From positions 1,116,001-1,180,000 of the forward strand of contig NZ_CP132719.1 of the NCBI RefSeq assembly GCF_030845995.1: a DNA stretch of 64,000 bases, in the 5' to 3' direction. Source of the DNA: Geothrix sp. 21YS21S-4. GTDB taxonomy: Bacteria > Acidobacteriota > Holophagae > Holophagales > Holophagaceae. Positions 26,552 to 34,280 of this stretch are shown one piece after another. Each line of letters begins with the position of its first letter. Positions within the stretch are counted from its first letter, which is position 1. Below the pieces are notes generated by a model, which worked only from the letters and a program-made list of their open reading frames with translations, was not told where the DNA came from and made no database searches. The position numbers and the translations under genes were made by a program.

Positions 26552-27634
26552 GTGAAACTCGCCGACTACCGCACCCTGGGGCACTCGGGCCTGCGCGTCA
26601 GCCCGCTGTGCCTGGGCACCATGACCTTCGGGATGGACTGGGGCTGGGGGGCGGACGTCCCCGCCAGCCGCGCCATCCTGGACCGCTACCTGGAGGCCGG
26701 CGGCAACTTCATCGACACCGCCAACATCTACACCAAGGGCCACAGCGAGACCATCCTGGGCGACCACTTCGCGGAGCGCGGCGGGCGGGACCGGGTGGTC
26801 CTGGCGACCAAGTTCTGCGGCAACCTGCATCCGGGCGATCCCAATGGCGGCGGGGCCGGGCGGAAGGCCATCCAGCAGCAGCTGGAGCAGAGCCTGCGCC
26901 GCCTGCGGACGGACTGCATCGACCTCTACTGGATGCACTTCGACGACCCCTACACCCCGATCGACGAGACGCTCCGCGCCCTGGACGACCTCGTGCGGGC
27001 CGGGAAGATCCGCTACCTCGGCGTCTCCGACACGCCCGCGTGGAAGGTGGCTGGAGGCCAGGTGGAAGCCGGGCTCCGGGGCTGGTCGCCCCTCGTGGCG
27101 CTCCAGATCGAATACTCGCTCATCGAGCGCACGGTGGAGCACGACCTGCTGCCCATGGCGCGGGCGCACGGTCTGGGCGTCACGCCCTGGTCCCCGCTCC
27201 GGGGGGGGCTGCTCAGCGGGAAGTACGGCCGGAACCGCCGGCCCGAGGGCGAGGGTCGTCACGTGCCGGGCGTGTCCAAAAGCCTCAACGAGCGCAACTA
27301 CGCCATCCTCGATGCCGCCGAGGCCGTGGCGACGGAGCTGGGGACGGGCATGGCCCAGGTGGCCTTGGCCTGGGTCCTGGCGCGGCCGGGCGTGGCCAGC
27401 CCCATTCTGGGCGCCCGCACCCTGGAGCAGCTGGACGCCAATCTCCGGGCGCTGGACCTGGACCTGCCGCCCGAGCTGATGGCCCGGCTCGACGCCGCCA
27501 GCGAGCCCGCGCCCATCTTCCCCCACGCATTTCTGGTCAATGCCAAGAGCGTGATGCACGGCGGCTCCGCCATCGACGGCGTCCCCGCGGCCCCCTGGCC
27601 CTTGGCGCCGCAGACGGACCAGGAGCGGTGGTAA
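26552..27634 (+). CDS. Aldo/keto reductase
   Basis: A 360-residue NAD(P)H-dependent oxidoreductase of the aldo/keto reductase superfamily. The TIM-barrel active site is visible: Asp and Tyr in 'NFIDTANIYTKGHSE', Lys in 'VVLATKFCGNL' and His in 'DLYWMHFDDP'. The cofactor end has 'ASPILGARTLEQLDANLRAL'. The closest general type is the YajO/GSP69-like group; the substrate cannot be told. Translation starts at a GTG with a strong GGAAGGAGG-type site just upstream. The downstream histidine phosphatase gene begins 8 bp after its stop. Confidence 0.93.
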   Translation: MKLADYRTLGHSGLRVSPLCLGTMTFGMDWGWGADVPASRAILDRYLEAGGNFIDTANIYTKGHSETILGDHFAERGGRDRVVLATKFCGNLHPGDPNGGGAGRKAIQQQLEQSLRRLRTDCIDLYWMHFDDPYTPIDETLRALDDLVRAGKIRYLGVSDTPAWKVAGGQVEAGLRGWSPLVALQIEYSLIERTVEHDLLPMARAHGLGVTPWSPLRGGLLSGKYGRNRRPEGEGRHVPGVSKSLNERNYAILDAAEAVATELGTGMAQVALAWVLARPGVASPILGARTLEQLDANLRALDLDLPPELMARLDAASEPAPIFPHAFLVNAKSVMHGGSAIDGVPAAPWPLAPQTDQERW

Positions 27635-27642
27635 AAGGAACG

Positions 27643-28158
27643 ATGCGCTTCTTCCTCGCCGTCGTCCTTCTCGCCGCTTCCGGCCTCGCCGCCCAGGAGA
27701 CCACCGTCGTGGTGCTCCGCCACGCCGAGCGCCAGTCGTTCCTGGACCAGGATTCCCCCCTGTCCGACGCCGGGCTCCGCCGCGCCGCGGCGCTGCCTCC
27801 CCAGTTGGCGGGCTTCAAGCCCGCGGCCCTGTACGCCTCCGATCGGAAGCGCACCCAGCAGACCCTGGCCCCCTTCGCCGCGCAATCGGGCGTGGCGCCC
27901 CTGGTACGTTCCGCCGATGGAACCGAGGCGTTGGCGGCGGAGATCCTGCGCGAGCGACGCGGGCAGACCGTGATCGTCTGCTGGCACCACGACCTGGTGA
28001 AGAAGCTGGCGCGGGGCCTGGGTGTGAAGGGGCCACTGCCCTACTGGTCGCTGGATACCTACGACCGGCTGTGGATCATCAGCGTCCCGGCCCAGGGCGC
28101 CCCGACGCTGGTGGAAAAGCTCCAGGCCTCAGCGCCAGCTGCCGTCCCGGCGGCCTGA
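27643..28158 (+). CDS. Exported histidine phosphatase family (SixA/PhoE-like) protein
   Basis: A 171-residue protein with a short signal peptide (MRFFLAVVLLAASGLAA). The mature part starts with the phospho-His motif 'VVVLRHAERQ' (RHxE) and later has 'ALYASDRKRTQQTLAPF' and 'IVCWHHDLVKKLARG' with the second catalytic His. It is a compact member of the branch-1 histidine phosphatases and probably periplasmic. The substrate is unknown. It follows the aldo/keto reductase closely. Its last 30 bp overlap the end of the convergent amine oxidase gene. Confidence 0.88.
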   Translation: MRFFLAVVLLAASGLAAQETTVVVLRHAERQSFLDQDSPLSDAGLRRAAALPPQLAGFKPAALYASDRKRTQQTLAPFAAQSGVAPLVRSADGTEALAAEILRERRGQTVIVCWHHDLVKKLARGLGVKGPLPYWSLDTYDRLWIISVPAQGAPTLVEKLQASAPAAVPAA

Positions 28159-29736
28159 GGCCGCCAGCACTTCCTCCGCCGCCCGCAGGCCGTGGTCCTG
28201 GGCCTCCTCGAACAGGGCCAGGCCGCTGAGTTCCGTGTGGGCGAAGTGGACGTTCCCGAAGGGCCGGGCCAGCGCCAGGAAGGCGGGATCCCACATCAAC
28301 CCGGGCTGCGGACGGACCATGGCGTGACCCCACCGCATCACGTCCAGCCGCGCCACCAGGCCCTCCAGGTCGGGGTGGGCGGGGCGCAGGTCGTCCATCA
28401 CCATCCGGGCGCAGGCGGACCAGTCCAGGGTGCGGAGCCGGGCCCGCTCGGCGTCGCACTCCGCCCCCGCGAAGGGGCGATACCAGGTGAGGACCGTGGG
28501 GCCGTAGTCCTTCAAGCCCTGGTGCGTGGCCGCCACGTAGCCCAGGGCTTCGCTGTCCCGCAGAACGTTGTCCCAGGCGAGGGGGAAGGCGGCTTCCTTG
28601 GGCCGCGCCCGCAGCGTGAGGTTGGCCACCATCCAGGGGGCGTTGCGGATGCGGGCCGCGGCGGGTCGGGCCTCCGCCAGCCCCGCCACGATGTGCCGCG
28701 CGGCGTGCTGGGGACCGGCGAAGATCACCCGCTGCGCCCGCCAGCCCACCCGCCGCTGGTTCACCGCGTCCCAGGCCGTGACGAGGAGATCGCTGCCGTC
28801 GGGCCGGATGGCGGTGGCCACCACGCCGCAACGCAACCGGTCGCCGCAGGCGCGGCGGAGGTGGTTCACGAGGAAGCCGTTGCCCTCGGGCCAGGTGAGG
28901 AGGGGCCGCGAATCCTCGCCCGGGCCCTGCTTCCGCGCCGCGAAGTAGAACAGGCCCGCCCAGGCGCTGGTGGTCTCCAGCCGCGACCCGTAGTCGTCCC
29001 GGCAGGCGTAGTCCAGCAGCCAGCGCAGGCGCGGCGACGAGAAGCCCCGGGCGTCCAGCCAGGCGGCGAAGGAGAGCGCGTCCAGGGCCACCGCTTCCGG
29101 GGCGTCCGAGCACCGGGACCGGGGAATGCTGAAGGCGGGCCGGCCGGCGCGGTCCCGGAAGGCCGCCCAGCGGTCCACCTCGCGGAAGAAGGCGTGGTAC
29201 TGCCGCTCGTCCTCGGCGCTGGCGCCCGCCCGCAGGTAGAGGCCCTCCCACCACTGGCCGTAGGCGAAGATCCGCTCCTCCGGCGCGCGCACCGTGGCCT
29301 CCTCCGCGAACCGGGGCTCGCCCTTGGCGTCGAAGCCCTCCAGGACACCGCATTCCGCCAGCAGGCGCAGGACCGCGTGGTTGCCCTTATCCGGCACCGG
29401 CAGGTAGTGGGCGGCCCACGGAAAGGCGCTGACGTGGTTGCGGCCGGATCGGGAGGTGCCGCCGGGCTCGCGCTCCAGCTCCAGGACGCGGAAGTCGTCC
29501 AGTCCGCCGCCCGCCAGCCGCCACGCAGCGCTGAGCCCGGCCACGCCGCCGCCCACGACGAGGACGGACACGGGCTCGAAGCGCTCCGGATCCGGAAAGG
29601 CCCCGTCCCGGATCCAGTGGCCCAGCGCCACGTCCGGCCCGATCAACTCGCCCTGGAACGGGAACTCGGGCTTCCGCCGGCAGGCCAGGGGAACTGCCGA
29701 GAGGGCGCCCGCAGCGAGAAAATCGCGGCGCTTCAT
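28129..29736 (-). CDS. FAD-dependent amine oxidase-like flavoprotein (Tat/lipoprotein-type signal)
   Basis: A 535-residue flavoprotein. The N-terminus 'MKRRDFLAAGALSAVPLAC' combines a twin-arginine-like KRRDF motif with a possible lipobox cysteine, so it is likely exported folded. The FAD-binding 'VLVVGGGVAGLSAAWRL' follows, then 'LELEREPGGTSRSGRN' and a C-terminal 'GNVHFAHTELSGLALFEEA', as in flavin amine oxidases. In this locus polyamine or amine oxidation is a reasonable guess, since a spermidine synthase homologue lies upstream on the same strand. The start at 29736 excludes an upstream frame extension that is only repeat sequence. Confidence 0.85.
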   Translation of the reverse strand: MKRRDFLAAGALSAVPLACRRKPEFPFQGELIGPDVALGHWIRDGAFPDPERFEPVSVLVVGGGVAGLSAAWRLAGGGLDDFRVLELEREPGGTSRSGRNHVSAFPWAAHYLPVPDKGNHAVLRLLAECGVLEGFDAKGEPRFAEEATVRAPEERIFAYGQWWEGLYLRAGASAEDERQYHAFFREVDRWAAFRDRAGRPAFSIPRSRCSDAPEAVALDALSFAAWLDARGFSSPRLRWLLDYACRDDYGSRLETTSAWAGLFYFAARKQGPGEDSRPLLTWPEGNGFLVNHLRRACGDRLRCGVVATAIRPDGSDLLVTAWDAVNQRRVGWRAQRVIFAGPQHAARHIVAGLAEARPAAARIRNAPWMVANLTLRARPKEAAFPLAWDNVLRDSEALGYVAATHQGLKDYGPTVLTWYRPFAGAECDAERARLRTLDWSACARMVMDDLRPAHPDLEGLVARLDVMRWGHAMVRPQPGLMWDPAFLALARPFGNVHFAHTELSGLALFEEAQDHGLRAAEEVLAASGRRDGSWR

Positions 29737-29777
29737 GGCCTGCCCAGATGGAGGGGGGGAAAGGAAAAACGAGTTGA

Positions 29778-29854
29778 AACCGCAGATGACGCAGAGGGCC
29801 GCAGATGAAGGAGGTTCCATCTTTTCATCTGCGTTATCGGCGACATCTGCGGTT
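29778..29854. repeat. Intergenic palindrome, AACCGCAGATG family
   Basis: Arms AACCGCAGATG (29778-29788) and CATCTGCGGTT (29844-29854), with further inverted similarity inside (CCGCAGATGAA against TTCATCTGCG). It occupies most of the gap between the spermidine synthase-like and amine oxidase genes. Confidence 0.7.
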
Positions 29855-29908
29855 CCCATGCCTTTCCCCGCGAGCGAGGAACCTCTTCCCCAACAGGGCG
29901 CATCCCCC

Positions 29909-31447
29909 TCACGACCACCGCCGCCACTCCCGGGCGTAGAGGTGGACCAGCAGCTGGTTGTCGAGGCGGTTCACGTCGGTGGGGATGCGGTCCATGTCCT
30001 TGGGAAAGGCGAACATGGCCGCGGTGGCTTCGTCGGACAGGTGGCGCAGGCCGGGCAGGACGCGGGTGGGGACGGCGAACTCGCGCTTGGAGGCCAGGGC
30101 GAAGCCCCACACCCCGAAGGACGGGACGGCCAGGTGGTAGGGCCGCACCTTCAGTCCCGCGGCCTCCATGGTCGCGGCGATGCACCAGAAGGACTGCCGC
30201 GCCATGAGCGGCGACGTGCTCTGGACGGCGATCACGGCGTCGTCGGCAAGGCGCCGCTGGAGCAGCCGGTAGAACCGCGACGTGTAGAGCTTCCCCAGGG
30301 CGTAGGTGTTGGGGTCGGGGAAATCCACCAGCGCCACGTCGAAGGGCGCCCCTTGCGTCTCCTGGAGCCACACCATGGCGTCAGCGTTGACGACCTTCAC
30401 CCGGGGATCGTCCAGGGCGGCGCCGTTGAGCTGGCGCACCATGGGCTGATGCCGCGCCATGTCGGTCATGGCGGGGTCCAGGTCCACCAGCACCACCTCC
30501 CGCACCGAGGGCTGCTTCAGGACTTCGCGCACGGCCAGTCCGTCCCCGCCGCCGCAGACCAGCACCCGCTTCGCGTCGGGCCGGACGCCGAAGGCCGGAT
30601 GGACCAGGGCCTCGTGATAGCGGTACTCGTCCGCGCTGGAGAACTGCAGGTTGCCGTTGAGGAAGAGCTGGAAGCTGCCCCGCCCGCGCGTGAGGACGAT
30701 GCGCTGGTAGGCGCTGTCCTTGGCGTAGACGATCTCGTCGGCGAAGATCTCCTCCTCCACCGCCAGGGTGAATTTCCCGGCGAAGCCCAGACCCAGCGCC
30801 AGGATGGCCATCACCGCGAAGCAGCGGGCGCGCAGCATCCGCGTGGGGCCGAGTTGGGACCGGAGCAGGTGGGTGGACCACAGCCCCACGGCCGCGTTCA
30901 GCAGGCCGAAGGCGAGGCTGGTCCGCACCAGGCCGAGCTTGGGCATCAGCAGCAGCGGGAACAGCAGCGAGGCGAACAGGGCGCCGATGTAGTCCAGGGT
31001 CAGCACGCCCGCAACCAAGTCCTTGAAGCGCACCTGGTCCTTGAGGATCCGCATGAGGATGGGGATCTCCAGGCCCACCAGCGTTCCCACCGCCGTCACC
31101 ACGCCGTAGAGCACCACCCGGAAGGCGTGGGTGTGGGCGAAGGCCTGGAAGAGACTGGGCGCGGAAAACCCACCCACCAGAGCCACCGCCAGCTCCAGGT
31201 CCACGAAGCGCCGCGCGAGCCCCCGCTGGAGGAACTTGGACAGCCAGGAGCCCAGCCCCATGGCGCTGAGGTAGACCCCGATCACCGTGGAGAACTGCGT
31301 GACCGAATCCCCCAGCAGGTAGCTCGACAGCGTCCCCGCCACCAGCTCGTAGATCAGCCCGCAGCTGGCGATGAGCAGCACGCTGAGGAACAGCAGAGGA
31401 GCCTTGAGGGCGGGCTCCGACGGGAGGGCAGAAGCTGAATCAGCCAC
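29909..31447 (-). CDS. speE: Membrane-anchored spermidine synthase-like aminopropyltransferase
   Basis: A 512-residue protein. The first 230 residues hold about seven hydrophobic segments, including 'LYGVVTAVGTLVGLEIPILM'. A cytosolic spermidine-synthase domain follows, with 'LFLNGNLQFSSADEYRYHEA', the SAM-binding 'VLVCGGGDGLAVREVLK', 'VVLVDLDPAMTDMAR' and 'VDFPDPNTYALGKLY', whose D-x-P-D loop fits the aminopropyl-transfer site. It probably transfers an aminopropyl group to an amine; substrates are unproven and no speD is in the window. The only upstream start in frame is a GTG at 31445-31447, and it falls inside the terminal repeat of the neighbouring cassette. No good ribosome-binding site precedes it. 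Confidence 0.9.
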   Translation of the reverse strand: MADSASALPSEPALKAPLLFLSVLLIASCGLIYELVAGTLSSYLLGDSVTQFSTVIGVYLSAMGLGSWLSKFLQRGLARRFVDLELAVALVGGFSAPSLFQAFAHTHAFRVVLYGVVTAVGTLVGLEIPILMRILKDQVRFKDLVAGVLTLDYIGALFASLLFPLLLMPKLGLVRTSLAFGLLNAAVGLWSTHLLRSQLGPTRMLRARCFAVMAILALGLGFAGKFTLAVEEEIFADEIVYAKDSAYQRIVLTRGRGSFQLFLNGNLQFSSADEYRYHEALVHPAFGVRPDAKRVLVCGGGDGLAVREVLKQPSVREVVLVDLDPAMTDMARHQPMVRQLNGAALDDPRVKVVNADAMVWLQETQGAPFDVALVDFPDPNTYALGKLYTSRFYRLLQRRLADDAVIAVQSTSPLMARQSFWCIAATMEAAGLKVRPYHLAVPSFGVWGFALASKREFAVPTRVLPGLRHLSDEATAAMFAFPKDMDRIPTDVNRLDNQLLVHLYAREWRRWS

Positions 31448-31473
31448 GGATGAACGCGGATGGACACGGATGG
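31444..31473 (+). repeat. Terminal inverted repeat of the GxxExxY cassette (left)
   Basis: Begins CCACGGATGAACGCGGATGG and ends ACACGGATGG. Its inverse copy is at 31829-31858. It also supplies the GTG start of the speE-like gene on the minus strand. Confidence 0.75.
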
Positions 31474-31474
31474 G

Positions 31475-31870
31475 TCATAGGGACACTCGCTTCACGCCGA
31501 CTTTCGGGAAGAAGAAGTTGAGGATCAGGCCCCGCCGCAGTCCGGTGGCGCGCAAGTAATTGAGGCACTGAGCGAGGTGGATGTCCTCCAGATGCGTGAC
31601 GCACTTCAATTCAACGATGACGCAGCCGACCACCAGCAGATCGGCGAAGTAATCCCTGGCGATCACTCCGTCGTACATGACCTTCACAGGATGCTGCTGC
31701 AGAACGGGGAAGCCCGCTTTCCTCAACTCGTGGGCGAGGGCGTTCTCGTAGACCTTCTCCAGAAACCCGCATCCAAGCGTGTTGCTGACCTTGAATGCCG
31801 CCCCGATGATGGCTTCGGACACGGCCTCCCATCCGCGTTCATCCGGGTTCATCTGTGGCAGATCACCCAT
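31475..31870 (-). CDS. GxxExxY family protein
   Basis: A 131-residue protein of the GxxExxY family, named for the motif seen here as 'GCGFLEKVYENALA'. The rest fits the family: 'EAIIGAAFKVSNTLGCG', 'LRKAGFPVLQQHPVKVMYDG', 'RDYFADLLVVGCVIVELKCV' and 'LAQCLNYLRATGLRRGLILN'. The 'D-LV---VIVELK' core resembles a PD-(D/E)xK nuclease fold, but the function is not established. The first Met overlaps the DUF350 stop. A second Met at 31850-31852 gives 'MNPDERGWEA', which is encoded by the terminal repeat. The gene fits inside the repeat-bounded cassette and is probably read with the host operon. Confidence 0.88.
   Translation of the reverse strand: MGDLPQMNPDERGWEAVSEAIIGAAFKVSNTLGCGFLEKVYENALAHELRKAGFPVLQQHPVKVMYDGVIARDYFADLLVVGCVIVELKCVTHLEDIHLAQCLNYLRATGLRRGLILNFFFPKVGVKRVSL
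31829..31858 (-). repeat. Terminal inverted repeat of the GxxExxY cassette (right)
   Basis: On the minus strand it begins CCACAGATGAACCCGGATGA and ends ACGCGGATGG. It is translated into the N-terminus of the GxxExxY protein. Confidence 0.75.
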
Positions 31871-32081
31871 GGATCGCGGCGGCGATGATGAGGCTGATGC
31901 CCAGGATCAGGGCGCCCAGGACGATGCCGAGGGCGACGTTCTGGTCGTCCTCCATCTCCTTGCGGAGGGAGAAGGGGAGGATCTTCACCAGGAGGAGCCA
32001 CACGAGGCCCAGGATGGCGAGGCCGAGGAGGGAGAAGACGGCGGCGACGAGGAGCTGGTGAAGCAGCGGGTTGGCGATCAT
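31863..32081 (-). CDS. DUF350-family small membrane protein
   Basis: A 72-residue integral membrane protein with two hydrophobic helices, 'LLVAAVFSLLGLAILGLVWL' and 'VALGIVLGALILGISLIIAA', joined by a short charged loop (PFSLRKEMEDDQN). The 'ALGIVLGALILGISLIIAAA' end is characteristic of DUF350. The biochemical role is unknown. DUF350 genes recur beside DUF4178 and spermidine-synthase-like genes in many bacteria, as here. GGAGG lies 8 nt upstream, and the ATG overlaps the previous stop as TGATG. Confidence 0.85.
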   Translation of the reverse strand: MIANPLLHQLLVAAVFSLLGLAILGLVWLLLVKILPFSLRKEMEDDQNVALGIVLGALILGISLIIAAAIHG

Positions 32082-32260
32082 CACTTGCCTCCGTGGAAAC
32101 CGTTGTTGTGCAGGAAGGTGCGGTAGGCGCCGGGGGTCTGGCGCACGCTGGGGGGCAGGTCCGCGCGGCGGTGCTGGCCGAAGAATTCGCGCCCGAAGAA
32201 GCCGTTGGCGACGACCAGACTGAAGCCGCCCGCGAGAAAGAGCAGGTAGAGGATGCGCAT
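32081..32260 (-). CDS. Small single-span membrane protein of the DUF4178/DUF350 locus
   Basis: A 59-residue protein, 'MRILYLLFLAGGFSLVVANG' followed by a polar tail with 'FFGREFFGQHRRADLPPSVR' and 'TPGAYRTFLHNNGFHGGK'. One N-terminal hydrophobic helix suggests a membrane anchor or an uncleaved signal. Both ends overlap neighbouring genes as TGATG, so it is almost certainly translated with them. I do not recognise a family. The tight coupling and the conserved-looking tail argue that it is real. Confidence 0.7.
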   Translation of the reverse strand: MRILYLLFLAGGFSLVVANGFFGREFFGQHRRADLPPSVRQTPGAYRTFLHNNGFHGGK

Positions 32261-34263
32261 CAGTCGTCGTCTCCCGAAGAAGCTCCCGCCGCGTAGGCGC
32301 TCTCCTGCCAGCGCCGGCTCTCAAAGGCCGCCATCCGCAGCGCCGTCACCAGCGGCACGACGAGGATGGCCACCAGCGCGAGGACGGGATAGAGCCAGCG
32401 CATCACGCCCTGGCGCAGCTCGACCTCGATGCTCCGCACCGGCGGCATCTTCCCCTCCCATTGGGGAGCCAGCCGCAGGACGTAGCTGCCGGGCGGAACG
32501 GCGCTGAGGAAGACCGTCTGCGTCTGGGCGCCTTCGGCCCAGGATTCGCCGCCGTCCACGCCGCGGTAGAAGCTCGATTCCACCAGGAACAGCTCCGCGA
32601 CGCCGGTGGTCTCGCTCACCAGGGCCCCTTCCACGCTCACCCAGCTGTTGCTGACGGGGGCGCGGAGGGTGAAGGCCAGGTTCCGGTGCCCCTCCTTGAT
32701 CTGGATGGGATCGGAGAAGTAGACGGGTTCGGGGGATTCGCCGGCCGGAGCCGGTCCCCGGGGGGAAGAGGGGCGATGGATGGTGTCGCCCACCTGGAAA
32801 TCGAGGCGGGCCAGGTCGTACAGATCCAGTTGCTGATGGAAGAGCTGAGTGCGGCGGTGGGTGGCGGATTCGGCCAGGACCAGCACCAGCAGCAGGCCCA
32901 GCGCGGCGACGGCCCAGAGCCAAGCTCGGCTCAGGGCGGGCTTGTGGGGGTTGGGCTGGAATGCCCCGATGCCGATGGGTGGAGGCGGCGCGCCGGGAAG
33001 CTGGAAGGCCGTCCACACCTCGCTCGGATCCAGGTAGGTGGAGAGGCTCCAGTTGACCTCCTCGCCGCCGTTGGGATGTGCCTGCCGCTCCCGCGTCAGG
33101 CTGCGGGGCGGCGCTACGAATTCCGAGACATCCACCCGCTCGCCCCGCGTCACCTGCCAGTAGAACTCGCCCCACACGCCCTCGACCACGGCCGACGTGT
33201 CCTGGAACCGCCGCCACGTCTCGTCCAGGGCCGACAGGTTCTTCTGTCCCCGCTGCGGCTGGGGGATCTCTCCGGCGGGCGCGGCGACGGCCAGGCTCCA
33301 GTGGCCCTCGCTCTGCACCAGCCACTGGAAGCCGTGCCCGGCGTCCAGGAGGAGGTATTCGTTCCAGGGATACACCGTCCCGTCCACGGTGCAGCTGCGC
33401 CGGAGCTGGCCGATGCAGATCACGCGCTCCCCGCGGAGGGTCCCTTCGGCTCCCAGGGGGATGGCCAGGCTCGCATGGGGGCGCTCCAGGCTCTTGAGGA
33501 ACGCCAGCTTGCCGTGCTCGGCGGACAGCAGGCTGCCGCAACTGGGACAGCCCACGCGGAGGGTCTGGTCCGGCGCCCGCAGAGCCAACGGCCCCCCGCA
33601 CTTGGGGCAGTTGAGGTTCTGGACCGCCACCGGGGGTGCCTTCCGGGTGCCCCCTCGGATGCCCAGCTCTTCCAGCGCAATTTCCCGGCCCACGAACAGC
33701 AGCGGCGGCTCCTCCCCGTAATCCAGGGTGGCGAAGGCGCCGCGGGGGCCCGAGAGGTCCGCGAAGCGATAGGTGGCGCCGGGTTCCACGGCCCAGGGGA
33801 TCTCGCCCTCGGCGCTGTGGAAGGCGGCTTCGCTGACTTCCACGACGGTCCACAGGCCGTCGGGTCCCAGGTCCGCGGGGGCGCCCGCCTTCAGCTCCGC
33901 TACGGGAGGAAGGGGACCGCGCGGCGCCTGGGCGAAGGTGAGGTAGAAGCGGCCCTGCGCCTCCGCCAGCCAGCCCCAGCGGCCGTCGTCCAGGGCCAGG
34001 TACCACTCGTCCCAGGTGCCGCCCAGCGGATGCTTCAGCTGGACGCGGCCCGCCAGGGTGAAGGCGCGTCCCGTCCACGTCCCCGTGGCCCCGAGGCCCA
34101 GGGGCGAGCCCGTGTCCACCAGCGCCGCCGCCTTGCCGAGCAGCTCCGGATCCCGGTCCCGGCGGGCGGCGAGGGCGTGGCAGTAGGGACAGACCGCGAC
34201 CATCGTCCCCGGGCGGAAGCTCAGGGGGGCACCGCAACTGGGGCAGGAGGCGAGGGCGCTCAT
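32260..34263 (-). CDS. Double DUF4178 zinc-ribbon membrane protein
   Basis: A 667-residue protein with two repeats of a zinc ribbon plus a DUF4178-type beta domain. The first ribbon is 'CPSCGAPLSFRPGTMVAVCP' ending CPYCH (7-29), and the second is 'CPKCGGPLALRAPD...CPSCG' near 219-245. Each is followed by a domain with 'GGTWDEWYLALDDGRWGWLA' or 'YPWNEYLLLDAGHGFQWLV'. Membrane helices lie near 445-465 and 635-655, enclosing an extracytoplasmic beta-rich region. The function is unknown. Such proteins travel with DUF350 and aminopropyltransferase genes. The gene lies 17 bp from the aminotransferase gene. Confidence 0.85.
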   Translation of the reverse strand: MSALASCPSCGAPLSFRPGTMVAVCPYCHALAARRDRDPELLGKAAALVDTGSPLGLGATGTWTGRAFTLAGRVQLKHPLGGTWDEWYLALDDGRWGWLAEAQGRFYLTFAQAPRGPLPPVAELKAGAPADLGPDGLWTVVEVSEAAFHSAEGEIPWAVEPGATYRFADLSGPRGAFATLDYGEEPPLLFVGREIALEELGIRGGTRKAPPVAVQNLNCPKCGGPLALRAPDQTLRVGCPSCGSLLSAEHGKLAFLKSLERPHASLAIPLGAEGTLRGERVICIGQLRRSCTVDGTVYPWNEYLLLDAGHGFQWLVQSEGHWSLAVAAPAGEIPQPQRGQKNLSALDETWRRFQDTSAVVEGVWGEFYWQVTRGERVDVSEFVAPPRSLTRERQAHPNGGEEVNWSLSTYLDPSEVWTAFQLPGAPPPPIGIGAFQPNPHKPALSRAWLWAVAALGLLLVLVLAESATHRRTQLFHQQLDLYDLARLDFQVGDTIHRPSSPRGPAPAGESPEPVYFSDPIQIKEGHRNLAFTLRAPVSNSWVSVEGALVSETTGVAELFLVESSFYRGVDGGESWAEGAQTQTVFLSAVPPGSYVLRLAPQWEGKMPPVRSIEVELRQGVMRWLYPVLALVAILVVPLVTALRMAAFESRRWQESAYAAGASSGDDD

Positions 34264-34280
34264 GGGGTGCCGCGATTATG

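Larger units (their letters stand above)
31444..31858 (-). mobile_element. GxxExxY gene cassette bounded by 30-bp inverted repeats
   Basis: Two 30-bp inverted repeats (31444-31473 and 31829-31858) differ at only a few positions, and a CAG triplet is next to each outer edge. They enclose little more than one gene. The stop codon is 2 bp from one repeat, and the protein's first residues are encoded inside the other. The same terminal sequence forms a stand-alone palindrome at 24843-24912. The compact structure suggests a mobile or once-mobile cassette. The mobilising enzyme is not apparent. Confidence 0.55.

Noticed and set aside
29737-29859. Longer N-terminus for the amine oxidase
   Set aside because: The extra residues are translated from the AACCGCAGATG palindrome. 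The Tat-like signal at MKRRDFL marks the real start.
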